From Chelonoidis abingdonii (lineage: Eukaryota > Chordata > Testudines > Testudinidae): 64,000 nt of DNA. A model generated the notes under the pieces. The model worked only from the letters and a program-made list of their open reading frames with translations, was not told where the DNA came from and did no database searches. The stretch is taken from positions 200,443,945-200,507,944 of the forward strand of contig NC_133770.1 in the NCBI RefSeq assembly GCF_003597395.2. The letters run 5' to 3'. A program made the position numbers and the translations under genes. Position 1 is the first letter of the stretch. Each line of letters begins with the position of its first letter. Below, one piece after another: positions 59,240-64,000 of this stretch.

Positions 59240-59689
59240 TTGTAAAGAATACAAGAGAATTGTGTCATAAAATGACACTGCTATATTTTAAAATGCTGTA
59301 GCTGTCAATATTTTCTCATGCTAGTCCAGAAAGAAAGATCTGCCACTGCAACTGTGAACACTATGTTTTAGCACAGAAATCTTCTGGATTATAGGTCTAC
59401 AACTTTTGGTAGTTAATATATTTATCAGATTAATAAAGCATATAATGAGAATGATGGTCATGTCTTGAAGTTATAAAAACTTATGCAGTCATGAGCAGGA
59501 TTAACCTTGGCACGTCCAAGGGCACCAGTTTATTCATCCAGGAACAAGCAACATGATCAAATGAACTATGGTCCTGGCCTGAAGCTCACTGAATCCAACT
59601 GAAATACTGAATTTAACTGAAATTGATTTCAATGGGCTTTTTATTAAGTCCTATTACTTATTGGACCATCTGCATTGAGAAGTCCAGTG

Positions 59690-59980
59690 ACTTGGTTTAA
59701 GTTAAAAATTATATTGACCTTGCTACATCGCAGGGCTGTGAAAAATCTGGCACCTTAAACACCGCAGTTAGGTTGACCTAACCACAGTATAGATGCAACT
59801 AGGTTGATGGATGAATTCTTCTGTCAACCTAGCGACCAATTCTCAGAGAGGTGGATTAACTATATCAACAGAAAGATCCTTTCCTTCACTGTAGGAAGCA
59901 TTTACACTGCAGCACTAGAGTGGCGTCCCTGCATAACCAATAGCTGTTCCTCTGTAGCGTAGACACATCCTTAGCCTCTC
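59690..59980. repeat. Worn MITE with GTTAGGTTGACCTAAC centre
   Basis: A palindrome GTTAGGTTGACCTAAC at about 59767 and a TGTAGCGTAGACACATCC right end match a common turtle DNA-repeat design (GTGTAGAC ends). Limits uncertain. Confidence 0.45.
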
Positions 59981-60609
59981 TCTATCTCAATTCTTCCAGA
60001 CGTAAACCGCTAATAATGCTTACTTCTGAGAAGTAAGTAGGCCTTTTATTGAGGGCTGTTAGTAAAGAACTGTACAGACATCATACAGATGTGCAAAGAA
60101 TGAAGCATTTAGGAACTTGCTGGGACACTTTTGCATGCACAGATTTTTCCCACCTAGGGACGACAAAAATTAGCATATGCATTGTTTCATGGAATGCATC
60201 TTGACGTCTTGTATGTTATAAAAATAGCAGTTAACACCAGCAGGACAACTTCATTTGGAACTCTGTAAGAATTATACTATTGCTGAGAACCTGAACAGAA
60301 GTGCTTTCTCAGTAGCACCTCCTGCATAGTCAATTTTAATAAGATCTCTAGAAAAGTCTGCTGCAGATATCTGCTTCTGTGAATATGCAATAAATTATGC
60401 CATGGTGTTCCAAAGAGTCTGGTGGACAATATAAATATTTTAGGAATATTCTGAGATCAAAGGAAGGAGAAAGCTAGAGAGACAAAATGAAATGAGAGTG
60501 GAGACAGCTGGGGACCAAAGAAAGAAAGAAAAAGAAACATAGTCCAAAATCTTTTAATTTTAAATCAGATTTTTACCAAACATAATTTAGAAGAAGACAT
60601 AGACAGTCA

Positions 60610-60690
60610 GTGTAAACAAACTGTCTCACAGCCCACCAGCAGATTACTCTGACGAGCCGCAGGTTGCCTACCACTGATCTAACCTGACCT
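60610..60690. mobile_element. Partial copy of the Charlie-like MITE family
   Basis: GTAAACAAACTGTCTCACAG, GCCCACCAGCAGATT and GCCGCAGGTTGCCTACCACTGATC match the right end of 58908-59239. Only about a quarter of the element is left. Confidence 0.6.
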
Positions 60691-60789
60691 GCATAAAACG
60701 GGCCATAGAACTTCCCTGATTTAATTCCTGTTTGAACCAGATCATGTATTTTAGAAAAACATACAATCTTGATTTATTTTATTAAAAAT

Positions 60790-62170
60790 TGTTGTTAAGT
60801 TGTTCCAAGGTTAATTACTATCGCTGTTAAAAAACTGCAACTTTTTCCAGCCTGAATTTGTCTAGTTTCAACTTGTAGCCATTAGATCTTGTTATACCTT
60901 TGTCTGCTAGACTGAGGAACCAATTATCAAATTTTTGTCCCCATGCAGGTACTTATAAACAACTATCTCTTTGTTAAATGGACTAGATGGCGCTCCTTGG
61001 GTCTTATCACTACAAGGCATGTTTTCCAATCATTTAATCATTCTCAGGGCTCTTTGCTGAACCCTCTCCAATTTATCAACATCCTTCTTGAACTGAGGAC
61101 CCCAAAATTGGACAAAGTATTCCAGCAGTGGTTGCAACAATGCCAAATGCAGAGGTGATATAACTATCCTACCTCTACTTGAGATTCCTCAGCTAATACA
61201 TCTATGGACTGATTTAGGTCTTTTGGTCACAGCATCACACACATGTTCAGCATATTATCCACCATTGGAATCTGTACTGGAATCACTACTTCTTGGGAGA
61301 GAGTCCCCCATCTTGTGAGCATGGTCTACACTGTTTGTTCTTACATGTGTTTCTTTACATGTGGCTGTATCAAAAGGCACATTGGTTGCTTAAACAAAGT
61401 TCTCCAAGAGATCCAGACCAGTGGTTCTCAAACTAGGGCTGTCACTTGTTCCGGGAAAGCCCCTGGCAGGCTCAGGTGTTTTGTTTACTTATCGCGTCCA
61501 CAGGCTTGGCCAATCACAGCTCCCACTGGCCGCGGTTCACTGCTCCAGGCCAATGGGGGCTGCAGGAAGGGCGGCTAGCGCGTCCTTTGACCTGCTCCAC
61601 TACCTGCAGCCCCCATTGGTCTGGAGCGGCCAGGGGCTTTCCCAGAACAAGTGGCGGCCTTAGCTTGAGAACCACTGATCCAAACCACTTTGAATCAGCA
61701 ACTTGTCCTCTTCATTATTTACCACACCCATAGTTTTTGTGTCATCTGCAAACTTTATCAACGGTAGTTTTCTGTATTCTTCTAGGTTACTGATAAATAC
61801 GTTAAATAGGATAGAGACAAGAACCAATCCCTGCATGAACCCACTACAAACACACTTGTTTGATGATAAGTCCCTGCTTACAATTACATTTCATGACCTG
61901 ACAGTTAGCCATCTTTTAATCCATTTAATGTGTGCCATGTTAATCTGTATGGTTGTAGTTTAAAATTATAAAGTCATGTGGTACCAAGTCAAATCCCTTA
62001 GAGATGTCTAAGTAGAATATAGTAACACTATTGCCTTTATCAACCAGTGTTGTAATCTTATAAAAAACAGGCTTCAAGTTAGTTTGACAGGATCTATTTT
62101 CCAGAAACACATGTTGATTGGAGTTGTTATGGTGATGCTGTATTTAAAATATACCGTGAAAACTAAAGAA
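60790..62170 (-). mobile_element. Old CR1 LINE copy, split by a hAT MITE
   Basis: On the minus strand this follows CR1 ORF2: segments encoding the RT end and finger regions appear at about 61690-62110 (for example TTGATAAAGTTTGCAGATGAC around 61740-61765, the ADD-type motif). Downstream parts run to 60790. It is more diverged than the copy at 62172-63370, with many stops. The insertion 61419-61677 lies inside it. Confidence 0.75.
61419..61677. mobile_element. hAT MITE (CAGTGGTTCTCAA ends), nested in CR1
   Basis: Inverted ends CAGTGGTTCTCAAACTAGGG and, reversed, CAGTGGTTCTCAAGCTAAGG. The 8-bp duplication is ATCCAGAC (61411-61418) / ATCCAAAC (61678-61685), one mismatch. A GC-rich palindromic interior (CCAATGGGGGCTGCAG against CTGCAGCCCCCATTGG) relates it to the 58908 element. 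Non-coding. Confidence 0.92.
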
Positions 62171-62171
62171 T

Positions 62172-63370
62172 GCACAGAATCATAGAATATCAGGGTTGGA
62201 AGGGACCTCAGGATGTCATCTAGTTCTACCTCCTGCTCAAAGCAAGATCAACACTAACTAAATCATGCCAGACAGGGTTTTGTCAAGTCTGACCTTCAAA
62301 ACCTCTAAGGAAGGAGATTCCACCACCTCCCTAGATAACCCATTCCAGTGGTTCACCACACTCCTAGCGAAAAACTTTTTTCCCTAAAATCCAACCTAAA
62401 CCTCCCCCACTGCAACTGGACACCATTACTCCTTGTTCTATCATCTGGTACCACTGAGAACAGTCTAGATCTATCCTCTTTGCAATCCTCCTTCAGGTAG
62501 TTGAAAGCAGCTATCAAATGCCTCCTCATTCTTCTTGTCTGCAGATTAAATAATCCCAGTCCCTCAGCCTCTCCTAAGTCACGTGCTCCCGCCTCCTAAT
62601 CATTTTTATTGCCCTCTGCTGCACTCTTTCCAATTTTTCCACATCCTTCTTGTAGTGTGGGGAGCAAAACAGGACACAGTACTCCAGATGAGGCCTCACC
62701 AATGCCAAACAGAGGGGAATGATCATGTCCCTTGATCTGCTGGCAATGTCCCTACTTATACAGCCCAAAACGCCATTAGCCTTCTTGGCAACAAGGGCAC
62801 ACTGCTGACTCATATCCAGCTTCTTGTCCACTGTAATCTCTAGGTCCTTTTCTGCAAAACTGCTGCCTAGCCACTCAGCTGCCAGTCTGTAGCAGTGCAT
62901 GGGATTCTTCTGTACTAAGTGCAGGACTCTGCACTTGTCCTTGTTGAACCTCATTAGATTTCTTTTGGCCCAATCCTCTAATTTGTCTAGGTCCCTCTGT
63001 ATCCTGTCCCTACCCTCCAACGTTTCTACCACTCCTCCCAGTTTAGTGTCATCTGCAAACTTGCTGAGAGTGCAATCCACGCCATCCTCCAGATCACTAA
63101 TGAAGATATTGAACAAAACCGGCCCCAGGACCCACCCTTGGGGCACTCCGCTTGACACTGGCTGCCAACTAGACATGGAGCCACTGATCATTACTCATTG
63201 AGCCCAATGATCTAGCCAGCTTTCTACCCACCTTATAGTCTATTCATCCAGCCCATACTTCTTTAACTTGCTGGCAAGAATACTGGGGAGACCATATCAA
63301 AAGCTTTGCTAAAGTCAAGGAATAACACATCCACTGATTTTCCCTCATCCACAGAGCCAGTTATCTAATC
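62172..63370 (-). mobile_element. CR1 LINE, 5'-truncated, with ORF2 reverse transcriptase C-terminal half
   Basis: The minus-strand frame 63191-62574 gives 205 residues with SSGVPQGWVLGPVLFNIFIS (RT motif B) and KFADDTKLGG (motif C, catalytic Asp pair). LDKLEDWAKRNLMRFNKDKC and an HLEYCVLFCSPHYKKDVEKL block follow. Downstream come the CR1 3' UTR and the 3' end near 62172-62230 (GGTTGGAAGGGACCTCAGG). Motif B reads GVPQGW where GVPQGS is usual. The copy begins at about 63370, where the Harbinger element stands, so its 5' part and endonuclease are missing. Confidence 0.92.
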
Positions 63371-63372
63371 AT

Positions 63373-64000
63373 AGGGCTTGGCTACACTGGAGAGTTGCAG
63401 CGCTGGTGATGGGGTTACAGCGCTGCAACTCACTCTGTGTACACATTTGGAAAGCCCAGCCAGCGCTGCAACACCCTGGCTGCAGCGCTGGCTGTTCACC
63501 TGGTCTGCTTGGGGTGTAGCGATTCCAGCGCTGGTGATGCAAAGCTGCTCATCAGGTGTGGACACCAAAAGCACTGTTATTGGCCTCCAGGGTATTAGGA
63601 GGTATCCCAGCATACCTTTTCGGCCACTCTGCTCATCGTTTCACACTCCACTGCCGTGGGCTCAGGTGACCCGCCCTTTAAATGCCCTGGGAATTTTAAG
63701 AATCTCCTTCCTGTTTGCTCAGCCAGGTGTGGAGTGCAAATCAATCAATCACTGACCATGCCTCCACGCCCCAAACGAGCCCCAGCATGGAGCAATGGCG
63801 AGCAGCAGGACCTCATCAGTGTTTGGGGTTAGGAAGCTGTGCAGTCACAGCTGTGCTCCAGCCGTAGAAATTATGATACCTATGGGCAGATATCAAACTC
63901 CATGCTGCAAAGGGGCCATGAACGGGATGCGCTGCAGTGCAGGGTTAAAGTAAAGGAGCTGCGGAGTGCCTACTGCAAAGCCCGTGAGGGAAACCGGCGC
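63373..64000 (+). mobile_element. Second Harbinger-type element, cut by the window end
   Basis: It starts with GGGCTTGGCTACACTGGAG, the same end style as 49747. A non-coding leader follows with repeated CAGCGCTG words, leading to a Myb/SANT-like ORF at 63758. The right end lies outside. It stands directly against the truncated 5' end of the CR1 copy. Confidence 0.75.
63758..64000 (+). pseudogene. Myb/SANT-like DNA-binding protein (Harbinger), partial, one stop
   Basis: From the ATG at 63758 the frame holds for 81 codons to the window edge: RAPAWSNGEQQDLISVWG, then a TAG as codon 25 (63830-63832), then EAVQSQLCSSRRNYDTYGQI and HERDALQCRVKVKELRSAYC. Conserved Trp residues and the QCRxKxKxLR helix of MSANTD-type domains are visible. 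Apart from the single TAG the frame is clean, so this copy is younger than 50110-50345. The rest is outside the window. Confidence 0.8.

Noticed and set aside
58915..59301. 128-codon and overlapping frames on both strands
   Set aside because: By-products of the hAT MITE palindrome.

Overview
The window looks like nuclear DNA from a turtle, probably a cryptodire (hidden-necked). Reasons: many CR1 LINE copies in several states of decay, a tRNA-derived SINE whose 3' end matches the CR1 tail (the turtle Cry I type), DIRS-type tyrosine-recombinase retrotransposons, PIF/Harbinger elements carrying a Myb/SANT-like gene, and abundant GC-rich hAT-like MITEs. This is family recognition by eye, with no database search. 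The only host protein-coding gene I can support is SOCS6, on the minus strand. Its whole coding sequence is one uninterrupted exon (54836-56440) with a visible 3' splice site upstream at 56563-56564. The right end of the window (56.6-64 kb) is therefore upstream of that exon, most likely SOCS6 intron 1. The 54.8-51.8 kb stretch and probably some DNA further left is its 3' UTR or downstream flank. Everything left of about 48 kb looks like a gene-poor, repeat-filled flank, which agrees with the gene desert downstream of SOCS6 in other amniotes. Layout: 1-15 kb holds old repeats, including a 172-bp inverted duplication around an L2-type LINE fragment and a Cry I SINE, three GC-rich hAT-like MITEs with 8-bp target duplications, a MIR-type SINE and CR1 pieces. 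15-24.5 kb holds an LTR-like segment followed by a CR1 copy broken by a 410-N assembly gap. 24.5-26.5 kb holds the 5' part of a DIRS element. 26.5-34 kb is AT-rich sequence with small MITEs. 34.3-44.6 kb holds a second, larger DIRS element on the minus strand (gag, reverse transcriptase, RNase H, and a tyrosine-recombinase C-terminus joined by an internal deletion). A 5.5-kb LTR retrotransposon with two LTRs and a 5-bp target duplication sits inside its leader. 44.6-49.7 kb is mostly unassigned AT-rich DNA. 49.75-51.83 kb is a Harbinger-type element with a decayed Myb/SANT gene. 54.8-56.6 kb is SOCS6. 57.6-63.4 kb holds a short repeat with a hammerhead-like core and a 12-bp target duplication, two hAT MITEs, and two CR1 copies, one interrupted by a MITE. 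The window ends inside a second Harbinger-type element. No host pathway can be read from neighbouring genes here. The relationships that can be read are nestings: LTR element inside DIRS, hAT MITE inside old CR1, Harbinger against CR1. No CRISPR, operon or prokaryotic feature is present, and I see no tRNA or rRNA gene.
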